Origin: an uncultured Eubacterium sp.
Lineage (GTDB): Bacteria; Bacillota; Clostridia; Lachnospirales; Lachnospiraceae
NCBI GenBank assembly: GCA_910577225.1
Contig: CAJTMV010000017.1
Coordinates: 1 to 64,000, forward strand
Direction: 5' to 3'
DNA: 64,000 nt
Below, piece after piece: positions 53,496 through 62,242 of this stretch (position 1 is its first letter; every line of letters starts with the position of its first letter). Made by a program: the position numbers and the translations under genes. Under the pieces are notes generated by a model. It saw nothing but the letters and a program-made list of their open reading frames with translations. It was not told where the DNA came from and ran no database searches.

Positions 53496-54836
53496 TTATT
53501 TGTTAATCTCATCGATAAGCAACGAAAAAATACCATCTTCATATTCGCTTTGATGACGATACAATTCTTCCATTGTTATCGTACGTGTCAGATACCGCCA
53601 GATTTCCAGATGTTTCTTTGCATAATTTTCCCATGTCCAGTCTTTCACCGCATCTACGATCGCTTTCTTCTCTTCCTGAATCTTTTTCAATGTGTAAATA
53701 AAGTCATCTATCGTTCGACATGGAAAAGTTAATCCGCCTTTCGTATCCAAATGATAGCCCTGAGGGGTAACAATCGTTTTTACACCTGCAGCCAACGCGT
53801 CCAGATACCCCATCGCGCCCTCATCAAATCCATAATAAATCCAATAGTCCAGACTCGGCATTAATTTTTTATAAATTTCTCGGTCAAAGTCATTATAATA
53901 CTCCACTTCAAAGTTCAGCTCTCTTATCCGTCCGACAATCTCATCCCATCCTGCGCCCATAATTTTCAATTTAAAATATTCTGGATTTAATTGTTCGCAA
54001 ACTTTGAGTATTAAGTCGTCTCTCTTCCGAAAGTCCAGATAATGATAACACCGGTTTGTTATCCCCAATACAATTTTTCCTGGTTTAATTTCCCCATCCT
54101 GCGCAGGATTGACGTAACATATTCTATTTCCGGATATTCCCCATGCTGTCAGCTTGTTCCGTGTGTCTGACGACATACAGATTCCGACTGCGCCGTGTTG
54201 TGCCTGAAATCTGATCTGATCATTGAGTCTCATACAATCAACATGCGTAATCATTGTCGTTCTTACAGTCTTGCGATTGCCATAAAAATTCATAAGATCT
54301 CCATAATAGATATAATGATTCACATCCGCCGTATCGTCCTCTTCTCTTGCAATATCCGCCTGCTGCCCCAATTTTATCAGCTCTTCCTGTAGTTTTCGCG
54401 CAAACTTTCCTAATACCCAGCCGTCATCGTTATGAATGATACGTATTCTTAGTTCTGCTTTTGGGTCGATACAATATGTATAAGGAGAATAATCAAAAAA
54501 TGGAAACGCCGGATTGTCAAAAAAATAAAATATCTCTGATTCAATCTGCATTTGCCCGATCATTTGACAAACTTGTTCCGCAATGTTTTTTTCCTTAATA
54601 CAAATCAAGATAACTATTTTATTTTGAAAATCTGTAAGTCTTTCTGGCGGAATACAGAGAACTCCCTGTATCGATTTGATCTCGTCTGCCCTTCGATCAC
54701 AAATATAATCTACATGCCCTATATATTTGTAATTCTTTTCTGCCTCGTGACCTGCTCCATACAAAATAATCTTTTGTTCCGGATGTTTTTTTACGTAATC
54801 AAAATAATTATCGCTTGTATTATACGCTGCCATCAT
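53496..54836 (-). CDS. Glycosyltransferase (CgeB-like) with N-terminal Rossmann module
   Basis: The 446-residue protein has the Rossmann module first (QKIILYGAGHEAEKNYKYIG, then ICDRRADEIKSIQGVLCIPP, about residues 20-75). A GT-B-type domain follows, with GKIVLGITNRCYHYLDFRKR, FKLKIMGAGWDEIVGRIREL and DYWIYYGFDEGAMGYLDALA. The EGAMGYLDALAAG segment resembles CgeB-like active regions. It begins ATGATG after AAGGTAAGGAGC. It is a probable cytoplasmic glycosyltransferase; the donor is unknown. Confidence 0.7.
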   Translation of the reverse strand: MMAAYNTSDNYFDYVKKHPEQKIILYGAGHEAEKNYKYIGHVDYICDRRADEIKSIQGVLCIPPERLTDFQNKIVILICIKEKNIAEQVCQMIGQMQIESEIFYFFDNPAFPFFDYSPYTYCIDPKAELRIRIIHNDDGWVLGKFARKLQEELIKLGQQADIAREEDDTADVNHYIYYGDLMNFYGNRKTVRTTMITHVDCMRLNDQIRFQAQHGAVGICMSSDTRNKLTAWGISGNRICYVNPAQDGEIKPGKIVLGITNRCYHYLDFRKRDDLILKVCEQLNPEYFKLKIMGAGWDEIVGRIRELNFEVEYYNDFDREIYKKLMPSLDYWIYYGFDEGAMGYLDALAAGVKTIVTPQGYHLDTKGGLTFPCRTIDDFIYTLKKIQEEKKAIVDAVKDWTWENYAKKHLEIWRYLTRTITMEELYRHQSEYEDGIFSLLIDEINK

Positions 54837-54873
54837 GCTCCTTACCTTTCATAATTGTTATCTTCTTTTTTAA

Positions 54874-55632
54874 TTATACGGCCCGTGCAATAAAATAACT
54901 GGTCCAGGAATTATAATCAGTATCTTTTAGTGAAGTACAATCAATATTATCGATTAGTTCAAAACCTGCCATTGATAAAAACATTTCCAGTTCCGGTCTG
55001 AAAAAATATCTCATCGTATGTAATTCGCTAATTGTATTTATTTTATTCGTGTCTTTATCAATCACCAGAATATCATAAGAAACATTCACTAAATTCTCTT
55101 TATCGCACATCGATGGCTTTGCAATTCTAATCAATTTATTTTCAGAATTATCCACCTCTTTTACTCTTACTGATGGCTTATCCGTCAATACACCCGGGCC
55201 ATACCAGACATCAAAAATAAATATTCCGCCTTTCTCTATAAGACTCCGTGCCGTCTTAAATGTAGATAATACCTGTTCATTTTTAGCTTGATAGCTTATC
55301 ACATGAAATAATGAAATAACGGCATCGTACTTACTTTCGGTTTCATAAGCTGTTATATTTGCTATTTGGAAATCAATCTCATAATTGCAGTTCTCTGCAT
55401 TTTTTCTTGCCTGATCGATCATCCCCGTACTGGCATCAATACCAGTACACTTATAACCAAGCCTTGCAAGCTCAATATCATGCTTACCTGTTCCACATCC
55501 AAAATTAATAATTCGTTTTATCTGACTGCCATACTTATTCAATAATGCATCAACCACATCAGCCTCAGACTTATAGTCTTTATCCTTATTGAACTCATTA
55601 TAGTAACCGGCATAATCCTGAAATATAGCCAT
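54874..55632 (-). CDS. Class I SAM-dependent methyltransferase
   Basis: The 252-residue protein has SAM motif I IINFGCGTGKHDIELARLG. It then has CTGIDASTGMIDQARKNAEN, VISLFHVISYQAKNEQVLST and GGIFIFDVWYGPGVLTDK. It is not related to the two methyltransferases of the phosphoramidate operon beyond the fold. It lies directly after a cupin and a DegT aminotransferase gene, so methylation (N- or O-) of an amino sugar made by that aminotransferase is a reasonable guess. Confidence 0.75.
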   Translation of the reverse strand: MAIFQDYAGYYNEFNKDKDYKSEADVVDALLNKYGSQIKRIINFGCGTGKHDIELARLGYKCTGIDASTGMIDQARKNAENCNYEIDFQIANITAYETESKYDAVISLFHVISYQAKNEQVLSTFKTARSLIEKGGIFIFDVWYGPGVLTDKPSVRVKEVDNSENKLIRIAKPSMCDKENLVNVSYDILVIDKDTNKINTISELHTMRYFFRPELEMFLSMAGFELIDNIDCTSLKDTDYNSWTSYFIARAV

Positions 55633-55682
55633 ATATTATTCCTTTCCAAGTTTCATTCATTTACGTATCAATACGATTCCAC

Positions 55683-56129
55683 TCATTTATTTTTCAGCTT
55701 TATAATCACTTCTTCATCAGTAATGTTTTCAAAACGTTCCTTATCCTTTGCTCCAGAATAAGGTCCCTGTTTCACTTCTATCATCTCGACTTCTTCTATC
55801 ACTTTAAATCCATGTCCGCCAGATGTAAGAAGTATCACATCTCCGGTTTCCAAAACACAGCTCTCAAGATAATCCTTATAATCGTCGTAAAAGTCCACTC
55901 GGAGTTTGCCTTTTTTTATAAATAACACTTCCTGTGTATACACAACATTTCTGTGCACTACATTATGCACATGAGCATCGATTATTTTTCCTGCCGGATG
56001 ATGCATATATGCAACCTGTTGTGAGTATTCGTCTGATGTAATAAAATCAACGCCACTGCACTGATAGTTGTTTCTGATTATCAATGCAATTAACTTATCT
56101 TTTTTCCTTATTTCTTCTACTTTACTCAT
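55683..56129 (-). CDS. Cupin-domain protein
   Basis: I start at MSKVEEIRKKDKLIALIIRN (56129), seven bases after TGGGAGAAAG. The 148-residue protein has a double-stranded beta-helix pattern: QQVAYMHHPAGKIIDAHVHN, TQEVLFIKKGKLRVDFYDDY, LETGDVILLTSGGHGFKV. The His-rich start HVHNVVHR and the later Glu and His fit the cupin metal site. Such cupins often stand next to sugar aminotransferase genes, as here (DegT upstream, methyltransferase downstream). Isomerase or binding roles are known for relatives; the function here is open. Confidence 0.65.
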   Translation of the reverse strand: MSKVEEIRKKDKLIALIIRNNYQCSGVDFITSDEYSQQVAYMHHPAGKIIDAHVHNVVHRNVVYTQEVLFIKKGKLRVDFYDDYKDYLESCVLETGDVILLTSGGHGFKVIEEVEMIEVKQGPYSGAKDKERFENITDEEVIIKLKNK

Positions 56130-56186
56130 ACTTTCTCCCATAAATCATCTGATCTTAATTCTTATTCTTAAAAAGATCGTACCAAA

Positions 56187-57311
56187 TTAATAAATTTTTT
56201 CTATTACCATTTGCACTTTTTCAATTACCTGGTCCATCTGCTCCTTTGTTAATGCTAATCCACTAGGAATGTAAAATCCTTTTCTGGCCAAATATTCTGC
56301 CTTTGGATAAGTTTGATTTATAAACAATTTTTGCTTTTTATATACAGGCTGTTCATGCATACACCAAAAAAAGGTTCGCGATCCAATCCCCTCTTCTGCC
56401 AATAACTTCTGTACCGTCTTGTTATCAGCCTTTATATCTCTTCTTAATACCATACCGTACACCCAGTAGATATTATTCGCATACTCTGTTTTTTCTATTG
56501 GTAAAATAACCTCCTTCAAATTGCGAAATCCATCTGTATAATATTGACCCATATACCTCTTTTTTTCTACAAATTCATCCAGTCTTTCTAATTGGGCAAG
56601 TCCAACTGCTGCCTGGAGATTGGTAAATCGATAATTATCACTTATTTCATCATGAACATATCGAACGTCTTTTCTAAAGCAGAGATTTCTGATCATTTTA
56701 CACCGTTCAGCAAGTTGCTCATTATCAGTAACGATCATTCCTCCCTCGCCGGTCGTAATATGTTTATTGGGATAAAAACTGAACGTGCTAATATCTCCAA
56801 AACTGCCGCATGGCTTGCCCTTATATGTTTGTCCATGCATCTCAGCCGCATCTTCAATAATTTTTAAATTATACTTCTTTGCCAGTTCAAGAATTTTTTC
56901 AACTTCAACCGGAAGCCCATACAAATGAACTATCATAATGGCTTTCGTTCTCGAAGTTATCTTTGCTTCTATTTCATCAACATTCATATTCCATGTATAT
57001 AAATCACTATCAATCAAAACCGGAATAGCCCCTGCTTTAGTAACCGCCATTGCACAGGAAATAATGGTAAATGCGGGCATTATCACCTCATCGCCTTTTT
57101 TAATTCCCAATGCCTGAACTGCTACTTCCAATGCCGCTGTACCATTTGAAACTGATATCCCATACTTTCTATTTACTAACGCACACATTTTTTGTTCAAA
57201 CTTTTGCACAAATGGTCCCTCAGAAGAAATCCATCCTGTATCAATACACTCACACAAATATTTCTTTTCATTTCCATTTAACAATGGTTCATTTACAGGT
57301 ATAAAATTCAT
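56187..57311 (-). CDS. DegT/DnrJ/EryC1-family sugar aminotransferase (perosamine synthase-like)
   Basis: The 374-residue PLP enzyme begins MNFIPVNEPLLNGNEKKYLC, with TGWISSEGPFVQKFEQK and ISVSNGTAALEVAVQAL. The PLP-binding Lys183 lies in FYPNKHITTGEGGM, and the substrate region has IIEDAAEMHGQTYKG. It is most like GDP-perosamine synthases, which aminate GDP-4-keto-6-deoxymannose, the product of gmd in this same operon. Other 4-keto sugars are possible. The ATG follows GGGAGACAATCTGAG. It is followed by the cupin and methyltransferase genes. Confidence 0.8.
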   Translation of the reverse strand: MNFIPVNEPLLNGNEKKYLCECIDTGWISSEGPFVQKFEQKMCALVNRKYGISVSNGTAALEVAVQALGIKKGDEVIMPAFTIISCAMAVTKAGAIPVLIDSDLYTWNMNVDEIEAKITSRTKAIMIVHLYGLPVEVEKILELAKKYNLKIIEDAAEMHGQTYKGKPCGSFGDISTFSFYPNKHITTGEGGMIVTDNEQLAERCKMIRNLCFRKDVRYVHDEISDNYRFTNLQAAVGLAQLERLDEFVEKKRYMGQYYTDGFRNLKEVILPIEKTEYANNIYWVYGMVLRRDIKADNKTVQKLLAEEGIGSRTFFWCMHEQPVYKKQKLFINQTYPKAEYLARKGFYIPSGLALTKEQMDQVIEKVQMVIEKIY

Positions 57312-57437
57312 CTCAGATTGTCTCCCATTATTTATTTAAAATAGTATAGTAATTGTCTCATGTAACTTTTGCAGTTTATCTTTCCAAAACAACATCCAAA
57401 GAATGTTGATGCTTATATGTATCTTATAATAATCTTT

Positions 57438-58322
57438 TTATTCACAATATATTTTAAAAAATGGTCTCACTTTATCTCTGGTCCACTCATGCAAAAACTT
57501 CCAGCACTTTTTGCAAAACCTATTTTCACAATTAACTTCACATGCAAAACAATATGCTGAAAATAACCTGACTTTCCACAATAAATACCTCCAAGGCGAA
57601 GCATATCGAATAATATCCTTTTTATAACGATGCACCATCATCTTACATCCTTTATACATATTCCATTTATTACTGGTCATACTTTCTACACTTTTTCTAT
57701 TCACACTTAGAAATTTACCACAATGCAAAACTGGATACCTCATTCCAACGGCTACAACAAGGCCATCATCCGTCCAACCTTTCTGCTCCTCATCCAGCAT
57801 ACCTATATGCTTTAGTACCTCTGTTTTGATCATTATTGAATTTTGAATACATAGTGATAAGTTTTCCATCAGAAACTTTTTCTGTTTAACACCTTCTTTA
57901 TACAAATTATGATAAATCCACTTGTTTCTTCTCCCTTTGTGTTCAAAATACACATTCCCATACACCAAAGCAACTTTTCTATTTTCTTCAAATACTTTAA
58001 TCCGATTTTCTATTGAATCATCTAAAAGGTAGTCATCCGTATCTAAAAATGTAAGATATTTACCTTTGGCCATTCTAATTGCAGTATTACGTGCCGCATT
58101 GGCTCCTTTCTTTCCTTCAGGATTTTCACAAATTTTTATTCGACTGTCTTTCGAGATTCTATTTATAACATATTCTTTTGTTCCATCATTAGAATGATCG
58201 TCACATATGATTATCTCAATATTATCATATGTCTGTCTAAGACAGGAATCTATCGCTTCTCCTATCACATTTTTCCTATTGTAAGTCGGCATTATAATAG
58301 ACACCAACGGCATTACTTTCAT
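57438..58322 (-). CDS. GT2-family glycosyltransferase with Cys-rich C terminus
   Basis: The 294-residue protein begins MPLVSIIMPTYNRKNVIGEA (residue 4 on), with CDDHSNDGTKEYVI and the DXD-type site FLDTDDYLLDDS. GANAARNTAIRMAKGKYLTF lies between them. The last ~40 residues carry a cluster YCFACEVNCENRFCKKCWKF, with five cysteines in CxxC spacing, which is unusual for GT2 enzymes and could bind zinc. The ATG follows AGAAGGGATAAACTCT. It has no Rossmann FGAG module. Confidence 0.8.
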   Translation of the reverse strand: MKVMPLVSIIMPTYNRKNVIGEAIDSCLRQTYDNIEIIICDDHSNDGTKEYVINRISKDSRIKICENPEGKKGANAARNTAIRMAKGKYLTFLDTDDYLLDDSIENRIKVFEENRKVALVYGNVYFEHKGRRNKWIYHNLYKEGVKQKKFLMENLSLCIQNSIMIKTEVLKHIGMLDEEQKGWTDDGLVVAVGMRYPVLHCGKFLSVNRKSVESMTSNKWNMYKGCKMMVHRYKKDIIRYASPWRYLLWKVRLFSAYCFACEVNCENRFCKKCWKFLHEWTRDKVRPFFKIYCE

Positions 58323-58343
58323 AGAGTTTATCCCTTCTTTACT

Positions 58344-58373
58344 ATTTTAATACAAGACCTGAACATAATTCAA
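58344..58373 (-). promoter_or_regulatory. Candidate promoter ahead of the GT2 gene at 57438
   Basis: On the minus strand TTGAAT (58368-58373) and TAAAAT (58344-58349) are 18 bases apart, very close to the gene start. It would let the downstream half of the island be transcribed separately. The match is moderate in an AT-rich region. Confidence 0.3.
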
Positions 58374-58615
58374 CATTTTGCACCATACTATATCGTTAGA
58401 TCTAAAATATATATTTACTCTCTCATAGAAAACTGGCTTCTGTTTCTATAACTAAGTTGACAACACATTCTAACTTCAAAACATAAAATTCCTGCGCCAT
58501 AATCTTCTTTTTGATTTTTGCCAATTTATCTGTAACCTCCTATCTCTAACTGTTTCTATTGCCCAATCGTATCTGGCTGTTTTTGCATAACAATCAGATA
58601 TCCTTTATCAATACT

Positions 58616-58759
58616 CTAAATTGAATTCTTTGTTTGTCTTACATATACTGTCAATGAAAACTTAGAAAGAATACGTGCCTTAAGAAATATCATGCCAAGG
58701 TATGTAAGATATCTCTGATGCTTAGGTTCTGGAATTCGTTTTAATAATAACAAACGCAT
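58616..58759 (-). CDS. Possible small basic protein (47 aa), or gene remnant
   Basis: Within the 524-base gap between two GT2 genes, an ATG at 58759 follows GAGAAGG by seven bases and opens a 47-codon frame. It reads MRLLLLKRIPEPKHQRYLTY and continues LGMIFLKARILSKFSLTVYV to a TAG. It is basic and hydrophobic. It could be a genuine small protein or a remnant of a lost gene. The remainder of the gap (58374-58615 and 58760-58846) shows no gene. Confidence 0.3.
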   Translation of the reverse strand: MRLLLLKRIPEPKHQRYLTYLGMIFLKARILSKFSLTVYVRQTKNSI

Positions 58760-58846
58760 AGTAAAGCCTTCTCTCTATTTTATTGAGTAGAAAAAAGTTT
58801 TGAGTTTAATTTATCAACTCATATTTTCCCATAATAATGAAAGGTT

Positions 58847-59800
58847 TTATAAATTTTTTTTAATAGTCAGCACTAACTGCAATAAAACTTTTTTATTTGA
58901 TACTTGAATATAAGGATTTAAAACTCCCCTTAACCACATACGCTTCAACATCTTAATCAGTCTGATTTTCGTTCTTCCATAATTATTTCCACTTTCGCAA
59001 ATCCCGTTCAAAGTTATTATAGCATTTAATAAATATCTCGCTTCAGCCTGTTTTTCTAATTGTGGATAATTTGCTTTTACGTCCAGCAAAATATCTCTAA
59101 CAAAAATCACATAGTCCATCCACCGCATATCGTTAAAATGAGATGATGTGCTATTTTCTCGATAAAAATTGTAGTATTTTGCTCCACCAATGTGAAGTAT
59201 ATTCTTACTCTTTTTTATGAGGCTATACGTTACTGGTAAATCTTCACTATTCTTGCCAACCGGAAATTTAATATCTTGAAACAACTTTTTGCGAAATAGC
59301 TTTGTACAAACAGAAAAACTAATTCCTCTATGCAAAAGTAATTCTTCAATTGCTTCGACATTAGAAAATTTTCTTTTTGCCCCAATACAATACGCATTAT
59401 AACTTTTGCCCTCAGTAGTAATGCATCTTCTGCCACAACATACTATATCCACTTCATTTCCCATATTTTCATAAAGCTTATCATACATATCCGTAGCTAT
59501 ATAATCGTCCGCATCCACAAATGTCACATAATCTCCATTTGCATGCTGTAACCCCAAATTTCTTGCATTAGATTGACCGCCATGCTTCACATGAAAAACC
59601 GTTATTCGCGTATCTTTTTTTTTATAATCATCACAAATTTGTTCACTACCATCTGTTGACGCATCGTCTACAATAATGATCTCCAGATTTGAATATGTTT
59701 GATTTAATACAGATTCTATACACCTTGAAAGATAAGGAGCTACATTATAGACAGGTATGATCACACTAATAATTTCTTCTTGAGCACCTATTCCCCCCAT
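58847..59800 (-). CDS. GT2-family glycosyltransferase
   Basis: The 317-residue protein has EIISVIIPVYNVAPYLSRCI, then LEIIIVDDASTDGSEQICDD, GGQSNARNLGLQHANGDYVT and FVDADDYIATDM for nucleotide-sugar binding. The C-terminal region is helical and basic (MLKRMWLRGVLNPYIQVSNK). It begins at ATG 59800 after GAAGGAGAGTAGC. It lies downstream of wecB and may use UDP-ManNAc or UDP-ManNAcA, but this is inference from position only. Confidence 0.85.
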   Translation of the reverse strand: MGGIGAQEEIISVIIPVYNVAPYLSRCIESVLNQTYSNLEIIIVDDASTDGSEQICDDYKKKDTRITVFHVKHGGQSNARNLGLQHANGDYVTFVDADDYIATDMYDKLYENMGNEVDIVCCGRRCITTEGKSYNAYCIGAKRKFSNVEAIEELLLHRGISFSVCTKLFRKKLFQDIKFPVGKNSEDLPVTYSLIKKSKNILHIGGAKYYNFYRENSTSSHFNDMRWMDYVIFVRDILLDVKANYPQLEKQAEARYLLNAIITLNGICESGNNYGRTKIRLIKMLKRMWLRGVLNPYIQVSNKKVLLQLVLTIKKNL

Positions 59801-59861
59801 ATCGCTACTCTCCTTCTAATATTTTCAAAATCATCATTTCTCAGTCAAATCAGTTCTTCTC

Positions 59862-60968
59862 TTAATTGAATAAAATATGTTTTTTAATTATATTTACAAT
59901 TTGAGTACATGCTGTTCCATTTCCATAAAGATCAGACGATATGCACATCTTCAAATATTTGTCTCTATCTGCTAATAGCTCTTTAAAATTTCGAGCAACA
60001 TCATCCGAATCTGTTCCAATCAGTTTTAATGTGCCGTTCTTCACACCCTCTGATCTTTCTGTTGTATTTCTCAATACTAATACAGGTTTCCCTAAAGCTG
60101 TTGCTTCCTCTTGTATTCCACCACTATCAGTTAAAATTAAATATGATCGATCCATAATGTTATGAAAATCAATTACCCCCAGAGGCTCTATCAGCCGTAT
60201 TCTCTCATGTTGTTTGAACACCTGAAAAGCTGCCCGTCTTACTTCTGGATTCTTATGAATCGGATAGATAATCGCTATATCGTCTACTTCATCAAGTACC
60301 CGTTTAATTCCCCTAAAGATACAGTATAAAGAGTTACCCAAATTCTCCCTTCTATGTACCGTCATTAAAATCAATCTGGCTCCTTTTGCCCACTCCAGAA
60401 TTTCATGATTATAATCCACTGAAACCGTAGTTTTCAATGCATCAATTACCGTATTCCCTGTTATAAATATTGTATTCGAATTCTTACCTTCTTTTACCAA
60501 ATTTTCTTTTGCTAACTGCGTCGGAGCAAAACTATAATCTGCCAATATACCAACAGCCCGTCTGTTAAATTCTTCTGGATATGGTTCCTTTATATTGTAA
60601 GTACGCAATCCGGCTTCTATATGCCCTAACGGAATCTGCTGATAATAAGCAGACAAAGCTGTCGCAAATGCGGTAGTCGTATCCCCATGTACAAGAACCA
60701 GGTCAGGACATTCTTGTTGTAACAAAATGTGCATTTTAGACAAAATCTTTTCTGTAATATCAAACAATGTCTGATTGTTTTCCATTATCTCCAGATTATA
60801 GTCAGGACATATACCAAATATTTTCAATACTTGCTGAAGCATCTCTTTATGTTGACCTGTTACACATACAACCGTATGGAACTCTTTTTCTCTTTTCAGT
60901 TCTTTAACTAAAGGGCACATTTTAATCGCTTCAGGCCGTGTCCCAAAAACTACCATTATTTTTCTCAT
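59862..60968 (-). CDS. wecB: UDP-N-acetylglucosamine 2-epimerase (non-hydrolysing)
   Basis: It interconverts UDP-GlcNAc and UDP-ManNAc. The 368-residue protein has the family start KIMVVFGTRPEAIKMCPLVK, TGQHKEMLQQVL, VHGDTTTAFATALSAYYQQI, GHIEAGLRTY and PYPEEFNRRAV. TVHRRENLG, LTDSGGIQEEATALGKPVLV and RNTTERSEGV follow. It overlaps the downstream end of the GT4 gene at 60965 by four bases. With wecC at 62243 it would provide UDP-ManNAcA. Confidence 0.95.
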   Translation of the reverse strand: MRKIMVVFGTRPEAIKMCPLVKELKREKEFHTVVCVTGQHKEMLQQVLKIFGICPDYNLEIMENNQTLFDITEKILSKMHILLQQECPDLVLVHGDTTTAFATALSAYYQQIPLGHIEAGLRTYNIKEPYPEEFNRRAVGILADYSFAPTQLAKENLVKEGKNSNTIFITGNTVIDALKTTVSVDYNHEILEWAKGARLILMTVHRRENLGNSLYCIFRGIKRVLDEVDDIAIIYPIHKNPEVRRAAFQVFKQHERIRLIEPLGVIDFHNIMDRSYLILTDSGGIQEEATALGKPVLVLRNTTERSEGVKNGTLKLIGTDSDDVARNFKELLADRDKYLKMCISSDLYGNGTACTQIVNIIKKHILFN

Positions 60969-62212
60969 ATGTCTTCCAGTACCTCATTCACAAATTTACA
61001 AAATCTTTTTGCCTGCCTTTTACGAGTAAAACAAGTAATATTTCCATTTCCTGTATATTCGTTGTTTCCTTTTAAAATAAACCGAATAATTTCCTCTTCT
61101 AAAACGGTTGCAATTCCTTTTCTCGTATTTTCCAAAATATAATTAATATCAGATCTTCCCGGCGCTATAGCAAGTATAGGTGGATTCATATTTAACATCT
61201 CATATAGCTTGCCTGGAATTGTTGTTACCAATGCCTCGTCATATTCATGAATTGTGCTAAAAATTATATTTATATACGAATTCTGCTGTTCCTGCCTTAT
61301 TACCTCTTCTGAAACAGCTCCAAGTATAGTGACAAATTCCTGAACTTTTTCACGTTGAACTATTTTCTTAGCCTTTAAATCTAATGCTTTTGGACCAATC
61401 GATCGTACAACCAACCTTATCTTTTCATTCATCTTCAAATTTATTTTGCTCAAACATTGTACAAGTAATTCAAAACTTTCCAATCGATGCATATACAATG
61501 ATCCTGCATAATAAAGAATTTTTTCAGCAGACGTAGTATTTACTTTTCTGACTTTTTCAAGATTATCGTATCCATTAAATACTACTTCAAACTTCTTATT
61601 TGGATACCTTTTTTTTAAAATATTTCGAAATCCGGGTGTTACAGCTATAATACCGCTTGCCTCCCCTAATATATACTTTTCTATAATACGATCTATCCAT
61701 CTAATATTTTTAGTACTTCCCGGAGTTTCCTTATAATCACTAATTAAATCTCTAATGTCTACAATGTATGGGCACTTAATCTTTTTAGCTAAATATCTTG
61801 CTACATATAGATTCTCCATTCCAGGATAAGTACCAATGACGATATCAACGTCTTTAATTGCATTAAAATCAATATTTTTTTTCACTTCAGTAAACCATCC
61901 AAAGGCCCTTGTTCCGACCGTGCCCGATGCAATATTATTACTTGCTAATAACTGCAAAATAAACCTTATAAGTCTATTTTTAATTTCATGATTTTTTTTA
62001 GATTTTCCTAACTGTATAATCTGTTTTTGACTCACTGGCAACTTAAGATCAAAACGAACATTCCATTCAATAAAAGCCCTATCGTGCTTTGTCGTAATAA
62101 TATAAGGCTCAAAACCATATTCCTCAAAATATTTACACATAGTTCCATACCGTTTTGCTGCTATTAAATTTAATGGTGGAAAATAATATGAAACAATAAG
62201 TATTTTTTTCAT
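60965..62212 (-). CDS. GT4-like glycosyltransferase
   Basis: The 415-residue GT-B protein begins MKKILIVSYYFPPLNLIAAK. The C-terminal half has VVFNGYDNLEKVRKVNTTSA, ILYYAGSLYMHRLESFELLV and ITTIPGKLYEMLNMNPPILA-type elements (TTIPGKLYEMLNMNPPILAI). It is AT-rich and lies between wecC and wecB, which suggests involvement with ManNAc-derived donors, but its specificity is not known. The ATG follows GAGGATCAGAC. Confidence 0.75.
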   Translation of the reverse strand: MKKILIVSYYFPPLNLIAAKRYGTMCKYFEEYGFEPYIITTKHDRAFIEWNVRFDLKLPVSQKQIIQLGKSKKNHEIKNRLIRFILQLLASNNIASGTVGTRAFGWFTEVKKNIDFNAIKDVDIVIGTYPGMENLYVARYLAKKIKCPYIVDIRDLISDYKETPGSTKNIRWIDRIIEKYILGEASGIIAVTPGFRNILKKRYPNKKFEVVFNGYDNLEKVRKVNTTSAEKILYYAGSLYMHRLESFELLVQCLSKINLKMNEKIRLVVRSIGPKALDLKAKKIVQREKVQEFVTILGAVSEEVIRQEQQNSYINIIFSTIHEYDEALVTTIPGKLYEMLNMNPPILAIAPGRSDINYILENTRKGIATVLEEEIIRFILKGNNEYTGNGNITCFTRKRQAKRFCKFVNEVLEDI

Positions 62213-62242
62213 GTCTGATCCTCGTAATAAAATTATTGTATC

